A DNA stretch of 64,000 bases. Source: Betaproteobacteria bacterium. GTDB lineage: Bacteria; Pseudomonadota; Gammaproteobacteria; Burkholderiales; Casimicrobiaceae. Where the stretch lies: NCBI GenBank assembly GCA_029884335.1, contig JAOUIA010000001.1, positions 62,001 to 126,000 of the forward strand, read 5' to 3'. The position numbers and the translations under genes are program-made. The notes below the pieces were generated by a model that was given only the letters and a program-made list of their open reading frames with translations, made no database searches and had not been told where the DNA came from. Shown here one piece after another: positions 8,649 through 17,303 of the stretch (positions are counted from its first letter, which is position 1; each line of letters opens with the position of its first letter).

Positions 8649-8905
8649 GAGACGGCTCTCCTGGACGGGCTTGTATGTGTTGTGAATGGCGTTCCCGGCG
8701 GGCGCGGGTGCGCGCCCGGCGGGTGACAGCGTTGCGCTTTGCGTCGGCGTAGCGAAGATGTACCGGGACTCCGCGCGCGATGTGCTGCGCGCCGCCTTCA
8801 GGCACCTCTCTTGGGGCGACCGCCTCCCCGGTCCCCTTTCACTGTGGGCCTTCGCATTCCCGCCCCGGGCAGGCCCGGGCGGGGATTCCGGCAACAAATC
8901 AACGA

Positions 8906-8921
8906 CTACTATATCTAGTAT
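8906..8921. promoter_or_regulatory. NrdR box, strong copy
   Basis: CTACTATATCTAGTAT has the complete central ten bases of the NrdR consensus (CwATATaTwG). NrdR is the ATP/dATP-sensing repressor of nrd genes, and its boxes usually come in pairs about three helical turns apart. The site lies 258 nt upstream of the nrdA start. No nrdR gene is in the window. Confidence 0.8.
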
Positions 8922-8936
8922 TGAAGTGCCGGCTGA

Positions 8937-8952
8937 ACACAGGATAGTGGGT
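8937..8952. promoter_or_regulatory. NrdR box, degenerate copy
   Basis: ACACAGGATAGTGGGT matches about 12 of 16 positions of the NrdR consensus. Its centre is 31 bp from the centre of the strong box, the spacing expected of paired NrdR sites, which is the main reason to accept it. Confidence 0.6.
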
Positions 8953-9107
8953 CGGAGGCGCTTGCGCAAGGGGCAAACGTTCCACAGCCCGGGAGGCCGG
9001 CAATGGCGCGTCCGGCGCGCCTTCCGGCGCTCCGCCCGGGCGGCATCCACGGTCTCTCAACCGCCTGTCCACCGCGTTGTCCACAAGCGGCCGTCCCGCC
9101 GCGGGAA

Positions 9108-9821
9108 TCAGGCGCCCGGGAGACGGAACAGCGCGTTGCCGGCGATGGCGACCACGCTCTCGTCGGGCGCGGGGGCGACGATCGCGAGCCCGGTCAGTCG
9201 GCCGAACGCCGGCAGCAGCGCGCGGCGCCGTCCGAGCACGAAGCACGGCAGCCGCGCCGAGTCGCCGGCACGGCCGGTCACGCGCACGCCCGGGTGCACG
9301 TGGCCGCACAGCGCGTAGCCGGTGCGCGGCTCCAGCGGGGCGTGGCAGGCCAGGAACGGCGGCAGCGCGTGGGGCTCGGCCACCACGCGCACGCGCCACG
9401 CCTCGGGGGGATCGCCTGCGTGCAGGTCGTGGTTGCCGCGCACGAGCACGACGTCCAGCGACGCGTGCGCCTCGCGCCACGCTGCGAACGCGCGGTCCAG
9501 CGCCGCCACGCGGCCGGCCGCCGCGTGCAGGAAGTCGCCCAGCACGCACAGCGTGGCAGCGCGCGTGCGAGCGAGGAGCGCGGACAGGCGCGCGAGATCG
9601 CCGGCGGTCGCGCCGCGGGGCAGCGGCACGCCCGCGGCGCGAAACGAGGCGCCCTTGCCGAGGTGCGGGTCGGCGACGAACAGCGTGCGGCCGCGCGGCC
9701 AGTAGAGCGCGCGCTGCGCGTGCAGCTCGACCGCTTCGCCGCCCGCCGACGCGACGAGCACGCCGTCCGCCCCGGTGGCGCGCGTCGCGGGCTGCGGGAA
9801 AGTGAGCTGGGCGGGAGGCAT
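9108..9821 (-). CDS. pdeM: Ligase-associated DNA damage response endonuclease PdeM
   Basis: A 237-residue calcineurin-like metallophosphoesterase. The metal-binding motifs are in order: VADPHLGKG (D-x-H), GDFLH, VRGNHD, CHAPLEP and GHVHPG. The N-terminal [18 protein letters not shown] is typical of PdeM, which works with an Lhr-type helicase, an ATP-dependent ligase and an exonuclease in a repair set. The matching helicase is about 1.8 kb away on the same strand, with two metabolic genes between them; the ligase and exonuclease are not in the window. The ATG at 9821 was chosen; a GTG at 9863 would add 14 residues, and neither has a strong ribosome site. Confidence 0.85.
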   Translation of the reverse strand: MPPAQLTFPQPATRATGADGVLVASAGGEAVELHAQRALYWPRGRTLFVADPHLGKGASFRAAGVPLPRGATAGDLARLSALLARTRAATLCVLGDFLHAAAGRVAALDRAFAAWREAHASLDVVLVRGNHDLHAGDPPEAWRVRVVAEPHALPPFLACHAPLEPRTGYALCGHVHPGVRVTGRAGDSARLPCFVLGRRRALLPAFGRLTGLAIVAPAPDESVVAIAGNALFRLPGA

Positions 9822-9922
9822 GGCGAACACGGGGTCGTTGCGCGTCACCCGTCGCGAAGGCACACTGGATCGGTCCGCATTCTAATCGAGCAGGGCCGGC
9901 CGCTTGCGCGGCCGGCGCGACC

Positions 9923-10711
9923 ATGCCGCGCTTCTGCGCCAACCTGACGATGCTGTTCAACGAGGTCGCGTTTCCCGAGCGCTTCGCCGAGGCGGCGCGC
10001 GCGGGATTCCGCGCCGTCGAGTTCCTGTCGCCCTACGACTACCAGCCCAGGGAAGTCGCGGAGCGGGCGCGCGGCAACGGCCTCGAGGTGATCCTGTTCA
10101 ACGCGGCGCTCGGCGACTGGCGCGGCGGCGACCGCGGTCTCGCGGCGCTGCCCGGCCGCGAGCACGAGTTTGCCGCCGAATTCGAGAAGGCCCTGCGCTA
10201 CGCCGGCGAGCTCGGCACGACCCGCCTGCACGTGATGGCGGGGCTCGTGTCCGGGACGGCAACGGCCGAGGAGCGCGAGCGGCACCGCCGCACCTACGTG
10301 CGCAACCTGCGCGACGCCGCCGCGGAGGCGGCCGCGAGGGGCGTCACGCTCACCATCGAGCCGATCAACCAGCGCGACATGCCGGGCTACTTCCTGGTGA
10401 CGCAGGCGCAGGCTCACGCGATCCGCGAGGAGGTCGGCGCCGCCAACCTCAAGGTGCAGATGGACTTCTACCACTGCCAGGTCGTCGAGGGCGACATCGC
10501 CGAGAAGTTCCGCCGCTGGCAGCCGCACATCGGCCACGTCCAGGTCGCCGGCAACCCCGGGCGCCACGAGCCCGACGTCGGCGAGGTCAACTACCCGTTC
10601 CTCTTCGCGCTGCTCGACGAGCTGGGCTACGAAGGCTGGGTCGGCTGCGAGTACAAGCCGCGCGGCCTCACGCACGCCGGGTTCGGCTGGCTGCAATCCT
10701 GGCTGAAATGA
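9923..10711 (+). CDS. hyi: Hydroxypyruvate isomerase
   Basis: A 262-residue TIM-barrel enzyme of the AP-endonuclease-2 superfamily that interconverts hydroxypyruvate and tartronate semialdehyde in glyoxylate or glycerate metabolism; the related OtnI acts on tetronate sugars. The start [17 protein letters not shown] is typical of Hyi. Metal ligands are visible in [16 protein letters not shown] (Glu), [10 protein letters not shown] (Asp), [14 protein letters not shown] (His) and GCEYKPRG (Glu). No gcl or glxR is beside it. The stop codon TGA lies inside a degenerate copy of the local 27-bp repeat. It reads divergently from pdeM and converges on an SDR gene. Confidence 0.9.
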   Translation: MPRFCANLTMLFNEVAFPERFAEAARAGFRAVEFLSPYDYQPREVAERARGNGLEVILFNAALGDWRGGDRGLAALPGREHEFAAEFEKALRYAGELGTTRLHVMAGLVSGTATAEERERHRRTYVRNLRDAAAEAAARGVTLTIEPINQRDMPGYFLVTQAQAHAIREEVGAANLKVQMDFYHCQVVEGDIAEKFRRWQPHIGHVQVAGNPGRHEPDVGEVNYPFLFALLDELGYEGWVGCEYKPRGLTHAGFGWLQSWLK

Positions 10712-10730
10712 GGGTCAGACTCGCATTACC
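10705..10730 (+). repeat. Degenerate copy of the GTCAGACTCG repeat
   Basis: Matches the repeat consensus at 21 of 26 positions, with the central AGGGTCAGACTCG intact. It contains the hyi stop codon (TGA, 10709-10711). Confidence 0.65.
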
Positions 10731-10749
10731 GCTCGCCGCAGTGGGCTTT

Positions 10750-10836
10750 GAAAAGTAGGGTCAGACTCGACTTTCCTTCGGCTGCGGCGCAAGTTGTGGC
10801 CCCTGTGGCGGAAAGTCGAGTCTGACCCTGCTTTTC
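10750..10836. repeat. Inverted pair of 27-bp GTCAGACTCG repeats, locus A
   Basis: A plus-orientation copy (10750-10776) and a minus-orientation copy (10810-10836) are separated by 33 nt and can form a 27-bp stem with a G-T/A change. Each copy is itself an imperfect palindrome (GGAAAGT near one end, GACTTTCC at the other). The element fills the gap between convergent hyi and the SDR gene; its right end touches the SDR stop codon. It may act as a two-way terminator. Confidence 0.85.
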
Positions 10837-11599
10837 AGACGCTGGTGCTCATCCCGCCGTCGACGAAGATCGTCTGGCCGGTGATGAAGCTGGCGGCGTC
10901 CGAGGCGAGGAACACGGCGATGCCGGCGAGCTCGTCGGGGTCGCCCCAGCGGCGCATCGGCGTGCGGCCGCGCACCCAGGCGTCGAACTCCTTGTTGTCG
11001 ATGAGCGCGCGGTTCATCTCGGTCATGAAGTAGCCGGGCGCGATCGCGTTCACGCGGATCCCGCTCGGGCCGAGCTCGGTGGCAAGCCCGCGCGTGAGCT
11101 GCCGCACGCCGCCCTTCGCCGCCGTGTACGGCACGATCGTGGGGCGGCCGAGCTCGCTCATCAGCGAGGCGATGTTGACGATCGCGCCGCGGCCGCGCTT
11201 CTTCATGCCGGGGATGACGGCCTGCGCGACGAGGAACGGCGCGGTCAGGTTCGTCGCGATGATGGCGTCCCAATCCTCGGCGGGAAATTCCTCGGCCGGG
11301 TGGCGGCGCTGGATGCCGGCGTTGTTGACGACGACGTCCACGGCGCCGTGGCGCGCCTCGATGGCGGCCACTCCGGCGCGCACGGCGTCGCGGTCGGCGA
11401 CGTCGAACACCGCGACGTCGCTGCGCGCGCCATCAGTGTCGATCTCGCGGCGCGCGCGCTCGAGCGCTGCCGCATCGCGGCCGTTGAGCACGACGAGCGC
11501 GCCGGCACGGTAGAGGCCGCGCGCGATGGCGAAGCCGAGGCCGCGCGCGGCGCCGGTGACGAGGGCGACGCGGCCGGAGAGATCGAGGGGGAAGGACAT
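10835..11599 (-). CDS. SDR-family oxidoreductase
   Basis: A 254-residue classical short-chain dehydrogenase. The Rossmann glycine motif is TGAARGLG near residue 13, NNAG is near 87, and the catalytic Tyr-Lys appears as YTAAKGG near 156; the ending TGQTIFVDGGMS is typical. It resembles gluconate 5-dehydrogenase or 2-deoxygluconate dehydrogenase relatives, but the substrate is not certain. The ATG at 11599 begins MSFPLDLSGRVALVTG; the sequence further upstream is Arg-rich and not protein-like. Its neighbour hyi hints at a sugar-acid pathway. It follows the helicase gene by 70 nt on the same strand. Confidence 0.85.
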   Translation of the reverse strand: MSFPLDLSGRVALVTGAARGLGFAIARGLYRAGALVVLNGRDAAALERARREIDTDGARSDVAVFDVADRDAVRAGVAAIEARHGAVDVVVNNAGIQRRHPAEEFPAEDWDAIIATNLTAPFLVAQAVIPGMKKRGRGAIVNIASLMSELGRPTIVPYTAAKGGVRQLTRGLATELGPSGIRVNAIAPGYFMTEMNRALIDNKEFDAWVRGRTPMRRWGDPDELAGIAVFLASDAASFITGQTIFVDGGMSTSV

Positions 11600-11669
11600 G
11601 GAAGGTCGGTTGGATGTGCGACGCCGGCGATCGTCACATCTTCGCACGCCCGGCGCAACCGTTGCGGCG

Positions 11670-14195
11670 TCACGCGGAAGCGCCGGCTGCCGCCTCCAGC
11701 TCCCCCACCATCCGCGCCACGCGCGCTTCCAGCGCCTCGGTCGAGAGCTGCTCGCGGAAGAGCTCGACCATCAGCGGAAAGCTGAACGGCGTGGGACGCG
11801 CCGGGCGCGTGACGACGACGCGGCTCGACCGCAGCCGCGCCAGCGCCTGCGCGATGCGCTGCGCCTCGAGCTGGCGGTCGAGCACTTCGCGCGTGGCCTG
11901 CCGGAGCAGTGGATTGTCCGGATCGTATTCGGCGAACACGTCGTAGAGCAGTCCCGAGGACGCCTGCAGCTGCCGGCTCGACTGTCCCTGTCCCGGATAG
12001 CCCTGGAACACGAGGCCCGCGACGCGCGCGATCTCGCGAAACTGGCGGCGACCGAGCTCCGCAGCGTTGAGTCCCGCGAGCACGTCCTCCTCGACGCGCG
12101 CGCCCGCAAGCAGTCGCCCGAGGTCGCGAAGCCCGATGTCCACCGGCTCGGCGGAGAGGAGCCCGAAGCCGTAGTCGTTGACCGTGAGGCTGAACGTGCG
12201 CGGCTGCGCCGCCGACAGGCGGTAGCTGAACAGCGTGGCAAGCCCGAGGTGCGCGAGCCGGCCCTCGAACGGATAGAAGTACCACGCGTGGCCTTCGCGC
12301 GTGCGGATGCGCTCGACGAGCCACTCGCCTGTCGCGGGCAGCGCCGACCAGCGCGCCTGCAGCTCCAGCAGCGGACGCACCAGACGCATCTCCGGCGACT
12401 CGTAGCGCCCGGCCTTCGCCTGTCCGATCAGCGCGCGCGTGCGCTCGGCAAGCAAGGTGGACAGCGCCATCTTGCCGCCCGCCCAGCGCGGCACGACGGC
12501 GGCGCGCGGCGGCGCGGGCTTCACCCACGCGGTCATCTCGCGCACGCGCACGAACTCGAGCACGCGGCCGGCGAACACGAACGCGTCGCCGGGCGCGAGC
12601 CGCGCGACGAACGACTCCTCGACGTGGCCAAGGGCCTTGCCGCTGCCGAGGCGCACCGTGATGCTCGCCTCCGAGACGATGGTGCCGATCGACATGCGGT
12701 GGCGGCGCGCGATGGCCGCGTCGGGCACGCGCGCGACGCCGTCCTCGCCGATCGCGACGCGCCGGTACTCCGGGTAGGCATTGAGGCTCGCGCCGCCGTG
12801 CGTCACGAAGTCGAGCGTCCAGCGCCAGTCGTCGTCGGACAGGCCGGCGTAGGCGCGCGTGCCGCGCAGCTCGTCGCGCAGCGCGCCGGGCACGAAGCCG
12901 CCGCCGAGCGCGCAGGTCACCAGGTGCTGCACCAGAACGTCGAGCGGCCCCTGCTGCGGCAGCCGCGGCTCGAAGACCGCGTCCGCAGCCGCGTCGCGCG
13001 CGGCGGCGGCCTCGACGAGCTCGAGCGCGTGCGTGGGCAGCACGGTGACGCGCGAGATCTCGCCCGGGCGGTGGCCGCTGCGCCCGGCGCGCTGCAGCAG
13101 CCGCGCCACGCCCTTCGGGCTGCCGACCTGCAGCACCTGGTCGACGGGCGCGAAGTCCACGCCGAGGTCGAGGCTGGACGTGCAGACGACGGCGCGCAGC
13201 TTGCGCGAGCGCAGCGCGTCCTCGACCCACTCGCGCACGTCGCGCTCGATCGAGCCGTGGTGCAGCGCGATCGTGCCGGCCCAGTGCGGGCGCGCCTCGA
13301 GCAGCGCCTGGTACCAGATCTCCGCCGACGAGCGCACGTTGGTGAACACGAGCGTGGTGCCGGCGCGCTCGATCGCCGCGACGACCTCGGGCAGCAGCTT
13401 GAGGCCGATGTGGCCCGCCCAGGGGAAGCGCTCGATCGTCGGCGGAGCGAGCGTGGCGATCTCCACGCGCTTGGCGGCGAGTCCGCGCACGATCCGCCCG
13501 CGCGGCGCCGCCGCGGGACCGACCAGCGCGGCGAGCGCGTCGTCGAGGTTCGCGAGCGTCGCCGAGAGTCCCCAAGCGGGCAGGCCCGGTCGCAGCGCGC
13601 GCAGGCGCGCGAGCGCGAGCTCGACCTGCACGCCGCGCTTGCTCGACAAGAGCTCGTGCCACTCGTCGACGACCACGGCGCAGAGGTGGGCGAAGCGCTC
13701 GCGCCAGTCCGCGCGCGACAGCAGCAGCGACAGGCTCTCCGGCGTGGTGACCAGCGCGCTCGGCAGCCGCTTGGCCTGCCGCGCCCGCGCGGCCTCGGCG
13801 GTGTCGCCGGTGCGCACGTCGATGCTCCAGTGCGGCCGCAGCGCCCGCGCCGCGCGATCCAGCGCCAGCCCCGTGTCGCTCGCCAGTGCCCGCAGCGGCG
13901 TGATCCACACGACGGCGAGCGGCGGGGGATCCTCCGGGGCCCCTTCCGGCCCAAGCAGGAGCGGGCCCAGCCACGCCGCGAAGGTCTTGCCCATGCCGGT
14001 GGGTGCGTGCAGCAGGCCCGACTCGCCCCGCGCAAATGCGGCCCAGGTTTCCTCCTGGAACGCGAATGGCGCCCATCCCTGCGCGGCGAACCAAGCCCGC
14101 GCAGGGTCGAGCCGGGGATCGGGCGCCGGGACGGGGGGGGCGGCCGCGTCGCGCCGGGTCGCTGCCGCTGCCGCCGGGACGGGGAAAGGCGCCAT
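11670..14195 (-). CDS. Ligase-associated DNA damage response DEXH-box helicase
   Basis: An 841-residue superfamily-2 helicase of the Lhr type. Helicase motifs are visible: Walker A APTGMGKT near residue 52, TTPESLS, the Walker B DEWHE, SATLAN, and motif VI QRAGRSGHRPGE. The C-terminal half carries the Lhr winged-helix/beta-barrel and DUF4175-like regions. The length is right for the short, ligase-associated Lhr group rather than the about 1500-residue Lhr. It is expected to act with PdeM (9108-9821). The ATG at 14195 is used; a long open frame upstream is not protein-like. The start lies 207 nt from the divergent IPTL-type gene. Confidence 0.92.
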   Translation of the reverse strand: MAPFPVPAAAAATRRDAAAPPVPAPDPRLDPARAWFAAQGWAPFAFQEETWAAFARGESGLLHAPTGMGKTFAAWLGPLLLGPEGAPEDPPPLAVVWITPLRALASDTGLALDRAARALRPHWSIDVRTGDTAEAARARQAKRLPSALVTTPESLSLLLSRADWRERFAHLCAVVVDEWHELLSSKRGVQVELALARLRALRPGLPAWGLSATLANLDDALAALVGPAAAPRGRIVRGLAAKRVEIATLAPPTIERFPWAGHIGLKLLPEVVAAIERAGTTLVFTNVRSSAEIWYQALLEARPHWAGTIALHHGSIERDVREWVEDALRSRKLRAVVCTSSLDLGVDFAPVDQVLQVGSPKGVARLLQRAGRSGHRPGEISRVTVLPTHALELVEAAAARDAAADAVFEPRLPQQGPLDVLVQHLVTCALGGGFVPGALRDELRGTRAYAGLSDDDWRWTLDFVTHGGASLNAYPEYRRVAIGEDGVARVPDAAIARRHRMSIGTIVSEASITVRLGSGKALGHVEESFVARLAPGDAFVFAGRVLEFVRVREMTAWVKPAPPRAAVVPRWAGGKMALSTLLAERTRALIGQAKAGRYESPEMRLVRPLLELQARWSALPATGEWLVERIRTREGHAWYFYPFEGRLAHLGLATLFSYRLSAAQPRTFSLTVNDYGFGLLSAEPVDIGLRDLGRLLAGARVEEDVLAGLNAAELGRRQFREIARVAGLVFQGYPGQGQSSRQLQASSGLLYDVFAEYDPDNPLLRQATREVLDRQLEAQRIAQALARLRSSRVVVTRPARPTPFSFPLMVELFREQLSTEALEARVARMVGELEAAAGASA

Positions 14196-14402
14196 GGACG
14201 CTGGAGTATAGGCGGGGGCGGGGCGATCGCCGCGCGCGCACGCGGCGGCGGCGTGGCTGTCGCTCCGCCCCGACAGCCCGATGTGTCCGGTTCGCGACGC
14301 GCCCCGCATAAGCGGCAGTCGACCTGCCATCCCCCTTGCCCCCTGGCGCGCAGCCCCCTTAGCATCGGCTGCAACCGCAGGAAATCCAGGCCCCGACTCC
14401 TC

Positions 14403-14969
14403 ATGCTCGTACGTCTGCTGGGCGGCGCGCTCGCCGCCCTCGTCGCCGGCTCGGCGCTGGCCGATTCCGTCGCCGGGCCGGTGTCGCTCGCCGCCACCGC
14501 CGACTGCTCGGCGCGGGCCGACGCGCAATGGTCGTTCACGTACACGCAGAACCCGCAGCGGGAGTTCGGCCGGATCACGAATCTCTCGGGAACGGTGCTC
14601 GGCAGCTACGACATCCCCAGCCCGCTCACCGGCGGCAGCTTCAGCGGCACGTGGCGGCAGGACATCGGGATCCCGCAGCCGCCCAACGCGCTGATCGGAA
14701 GCTACGGCGGGGCCGGCGACAATCCGCCGACCGCGGCCAACACCGCCGAGTTCTTCATCCTCTACAACTGCACGACGCGGCAGGTGATCTACCGGTGCTC
14801 GGGCAATCTCGGTACCTGTCCGACCACGGCCCAGCAGGGACTCGGCCGCGCCTCCGAGGCGATCCCGTCGCACTCGCCCGCCACGCTCGCCGCAATGCTG
14901 CTCGTGCTGGCAGGCACCGGCGTCTGGCTGCTGCGGCGTCGCGCCGTGATCCGCAACCAGGAAAAGTAG
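14403..14969 (+). CDS. Exported protein with IPTL-CTERM-like sorting tail
   Basis: A 188-residue surface protein of unknown function. Residues 1-20 are a signal peptide (LLGGALAALVAGSALA). The middle is polar and rich in Gly, Ser, Thr and Asn, with cysteines in LYNCTTRQVIYRCSG and LGTCPTT. The C-terminus reads IPSHSPATLAAMLL, then a hydrophobic helix and WLLRRRAV, the layout of IPTL- or PEP-CTERM anchors that are cleaved and sorted by an exosortase-like protease. No exosortase gene is in the window. The last codons and the TAG stop are supplied by a 27-bp repeat copy, so the original end may have been longer. Confidence 0.7.
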   Translation: MLVRLLGGALAALVAGSALADSVAGPVSLAATADCSARADAQWSFTYTQNPQREFGRITNLSGTVLGSYDIPSPLTGGSFSGTWRQDIGIPQPPNALIGSYGGAGDNPPTAANTAEFFILYNCTTRQVIYRCSGNLGTCPTTAQQGLGRASEAIPSHSPATLAAMLLVLAGTGVWLLRRRAVIRNQEK

Positions 14970-15119
14970 GGTCAGACTCGACTTTCCGGCCCCCCCCGGC
15001 CCAGAAAGTAGGGTCAGACTCGACTTTCTTTGCAGCGCGTCGTTGCTCCGCGAATCGTCGTCGGGAACGTCCGGTCTGACACTGCTTGCCGGGGAAAGTC
15101 GAGTCTGACCCTACTTTCC
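14960..15119. repeat. Three copies of the GTCAGACTCG repeat, locus B
   Basis: Two copies in plus orientation (14960-14987 and 15004-15028) and one in minus orientation (15093-15119) fill the space between the IPTL-type gene and the S9 peptidase gene, which converge. Copy one carries the TAG stop of the former; copy three carries the TAG stop of the latter. A partial copy (GGTCTGACACTGCTT) lies near 15073. No transposase is nearby. Confidence 0.9.
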
Positions 15120-17303
15120 GGCGGGCTGGAAGTCGGGGTGCCCGGCGCGCCAGAGCGCGAAGCTGTAGCGGTCGACCAGCAGTTCGCGCGCCTGCTCGCG
15201 CGTGCGTCCCGGCCCGTGCCCCGAGTCGTAGTCGAGGCGCAGCAGGACCGGCGCGTCGGCCGACGTCGCCGCGGCGAGCCGCGAGGCGAACTTGAGCGAC
15301 ATCCACACGTCCACACGCGTGTCGTTGACGCCGTGGTCGAGCATCACGGCGGGATAGCGCGTTCCTGCCTTGACGTTCGCGTAGGGGCTCATGGCGAGCA
15401 GCGCGTGGAACTCGTCTTCCTTCTTCACCGTTCCGTACTCGGGAATGTTGCCAACACCGTTGGCGCGCGTCTCCGAGCGGATCGAGTCGACGTTGCCCAC
15501 GCTCACCAGCGCGGCTGCGAAGAGGTCCGGCCGTTCGGTGATCGCGCGGCCGGCGAAGATGCCGCCGGCGCTGCCGCCTGAGACGACGAGGCGGTCCCGC
15601 GACGTGTAGCCGCCGGCGACCAGCCACTCGGCGGCCGCGATGCCGTCCTTCCACGTGTTCGGCTTGGTCGCCTTCCACCCGGCGCGCCGCCACGCGTCGC
15701 CGTGCACGCCGCCGCCGCGCACGTGCGCGATCGCGTAGATGCCTCCGCGCTCGAGCCACGCGATGAGGCGCGGGGAGAACCCGGGCTCCTCGACGTTGCC
15801 GTACGCGCCGTAGCCGTAGAGCACCAGCGGATTGCGGCCGTCGAGCTTCGTGCCCTTGGCGAGCAGGATCGACACCGGCACCTCGACGCCGTCGTGGCTG
15901 CGCACGCGGACCTCGCGCGATTCCACGCCCGGCGCGTCGTCGAAGCGGCCCGCGGGCGCCAGCGCGAGCGGGCGGACCTCGCCGCTGGCATCGGCTGCGT
16001 GGTGCTTCGCGGCGCGCGTCCAGCTGCCCAGGGTCACGAGGACGCCATCGCGCGTCGGATGCGAGTCGGCCAGCCCCACGCTGCCCTCGAACGGCAGCGC
16101 GACGCGGCGCAGCGCCGGCTCCGCGTCGTGCGTCAGGCGCGCGAGGCTCTCCGCCACGCCCTCGCGCCGCGTGAGGTAGACGCCGTCGCGCGCCGCCGCG
16201 AAGCCGGTGAGCACGCCGTCGCCCTCGGGGACGACCGCGGTCGCCTTGGCGAGGTCCGGCGCGTCGACGGGCGTGCGCAGCAGCTTGAAGCGCGGCGCGC
16301 CCTGCGCGCTGCGCAGGTACAGCCAGGGCCCCGCTGCCGCGATCCCGTGGACCTGCGCGGAGGCGTCGAACACCTTGCGCCAGCGCGCGGTCCCCGCGAC
16401 CACCGCCGAGAGCGGCGCCTGGTAGAGCGCCAGCTCGCGTTGCACGCCGCGCGCGACGACCGCGACCGCGAGGTCGCGACCCTCGACGGGGACGACGTAC
16501 GCGCCTTCGTCGCGGTCGAGCGCGATGTCGGCGTGCACGCCGGGCCCGAAGACAGCAGGGTCCTCGCCCGCCGCCCCCAGCCTGCGCAGATACGTGAGGC
16601 GGTCCTGGAACTGCTCGCTGCGCGGCCGCTTCTGCCAGTCGGGGGCGAGCCGGCCGTAGAAGAAGCCGCTGCCGTCGGGCAGCCACGCGACGCCCCCGCC
16701 GCGGATGCGGTCGATCGGCGCCGTCACCTCCTTGCCGCTGGCGACGTCGAGGACGTGCAGCGTGCCGATCTCCGCGCCGGAGGCCGACAGCGAGTAGGCG
16801 ACGCGCTCGCCGTCCGGCGACGGGCGGAACGCGCCGATCGCGTGCGGCCTGCCGGTCGCCTTCGCGACCGCCTCGGGGTCGACCAGCAGGCGCTCCGGCG
16901 CGTCCGTCGCATCCCGCCGGTAGAGCTTGAACTGGCTCTCATCAGCGCCGCGCTTGAGGTAGGTCAGGCGTCCTCGCCCATCGCGGTGGATCGCGCTCAC
17001 CGCCGCGCTCGCCGCCGCGTCGATCTCGGCGACGCGCGCGGCCAGTGCGGCGCGGCCGGGCAACCTGTCGAGGATGCTTCGCGTCGCGTCGGCCTGCGCG
17101 CGCATCCACTTCTGCACGCCCGCGTCGGCGGTGTCCTCGAGGAAGCGATACGGGTCCTCGACCGCGACGCCCCAGTGCAAGTCGACGACCGGCCGCGCGG
17201 GCAGCGGCGGCGGCACCTCGACGCCGGCGAACGTCGCGGCGGCGGCAGGCAGCGCTGCGAACCAGGCGGCGAGCGCCGCGAGGCGCAGCGTCGCAACGCT
17301 CAC
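15111..17303 (-). CDS. S9-family prolyl oligopeptidase, second of a tandem pair
   Basis: A 730-residue serine peptidase, predicted to cut short peptides after proline in the periplasm. A signal peptide covers about residues 1-23 (LAALAAWFAALPAAAA). The N-terminal beta-propeller starts with HWGVAVEDPYRFLED, and the C-terminal alpha/beta hydrolase has the nucleophile in SGGSAGG, the acid in DHGVNDTRVD and the His in YDSGHGPG. The GTG start at 17303 overlaps the stop of the upstream paralogue and follows AAGGAG. The last two codons and the TAG stop lie inside a repeat copy, so the C-terminus (PAGK) is repeat-encoded. It is clearly a duplicate of the gene at 17300-19486, now diverged. Confidence 0.93.
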   Translation of the reverse strand: MSVATLRLAALAAWFAALPAAAATFAGVEVPPPLPARPVVDLHWGVAVEDPYRFLEDTADAGVQKWMRAQADATRSILDRLPGRAALAARVAEIDAAASAAVSAIHRDGRGRLTYLKRGADESQFKLYRRDATDAPERLLVDPEAVAKATGRPHAIGAFRPSPDGERVAYSLSASGAEIGTLHVLDVASGKEVTAPIDRIRGGGVAWLPDGSGFFYGRLAPDWQKRPRSEQFQDRLTYLRRLGAAGEDPAVFGPGVHADIALDRDEGAYVVPVEGRDLAVAVVARGVQRELALYQAPLSAVVAGTARWRKVFDASAQVHGIAAAGPWLYLRSAQGAPRFKLLRTPVDAPDLAKATAVVPEGDGVLTGFAAARDGVYLTRREGVAESLARLTHDAEPALRRVALPFEGSVGLADSHPTRDGVLVTLGSWTRAAKHHAADASGEVRPLALAPAGRFDDAPGVESREVRVRSHDGVEVPVSILLAKGTKLDGRNPLVLYGYGAYGNVEEPGFSPRLIAWLERGGIYAIAHVRGGGVHGDAWRRAGWKATKPNTWKDGIAAAEWLVAGGYTSRDRLVVSGGSAGGIFAGRAITERPDLFAAALVSVGNVDSIRSETRANGVGNIPEYGTVKKEDEFHALLAMSPYANVKAGTRYPAVMLDHGVNDTRVDVWMSLKFASRLAAATSADAPVLLRLDYDSGHGPGRTREQARELLVDRYSFALWRAGHPDFQPAGK

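Larger units (their letters stand above)
8649..9107. promoter_or_regulatory. nrdA leader and control region
   Basis: About 460 nt without a convincing gene. It contains the NrdR-like boxes at 8906-8952, a GC-rich hairpin near 8866-8884 (GCCCCGGGC...GCCCGGGCGGG), and a TTGTCCACA DnaA-box-like site at 9077-9085. The nrdA mRNA leader would be over 200 nt if transcription starts near the boxes. I looked for a cobalamin riboswitch and did not find its conserved boxes. Confidence 0.6.

Noticed and set aside
5730-8726. A 998-codon open frame antisense to nrdA
   Set aside because: Composition is the mirror of nrdA codons, with runs of Arg, Val and His and no recognisable domain.
11526-14969. A 1147-codon open frame on the plus strand opposite the helicase gene
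   Set aside because: It is an antisense shadow caused by GC-rich third positions; only its last 188 codons (from 14403) look like a protein.
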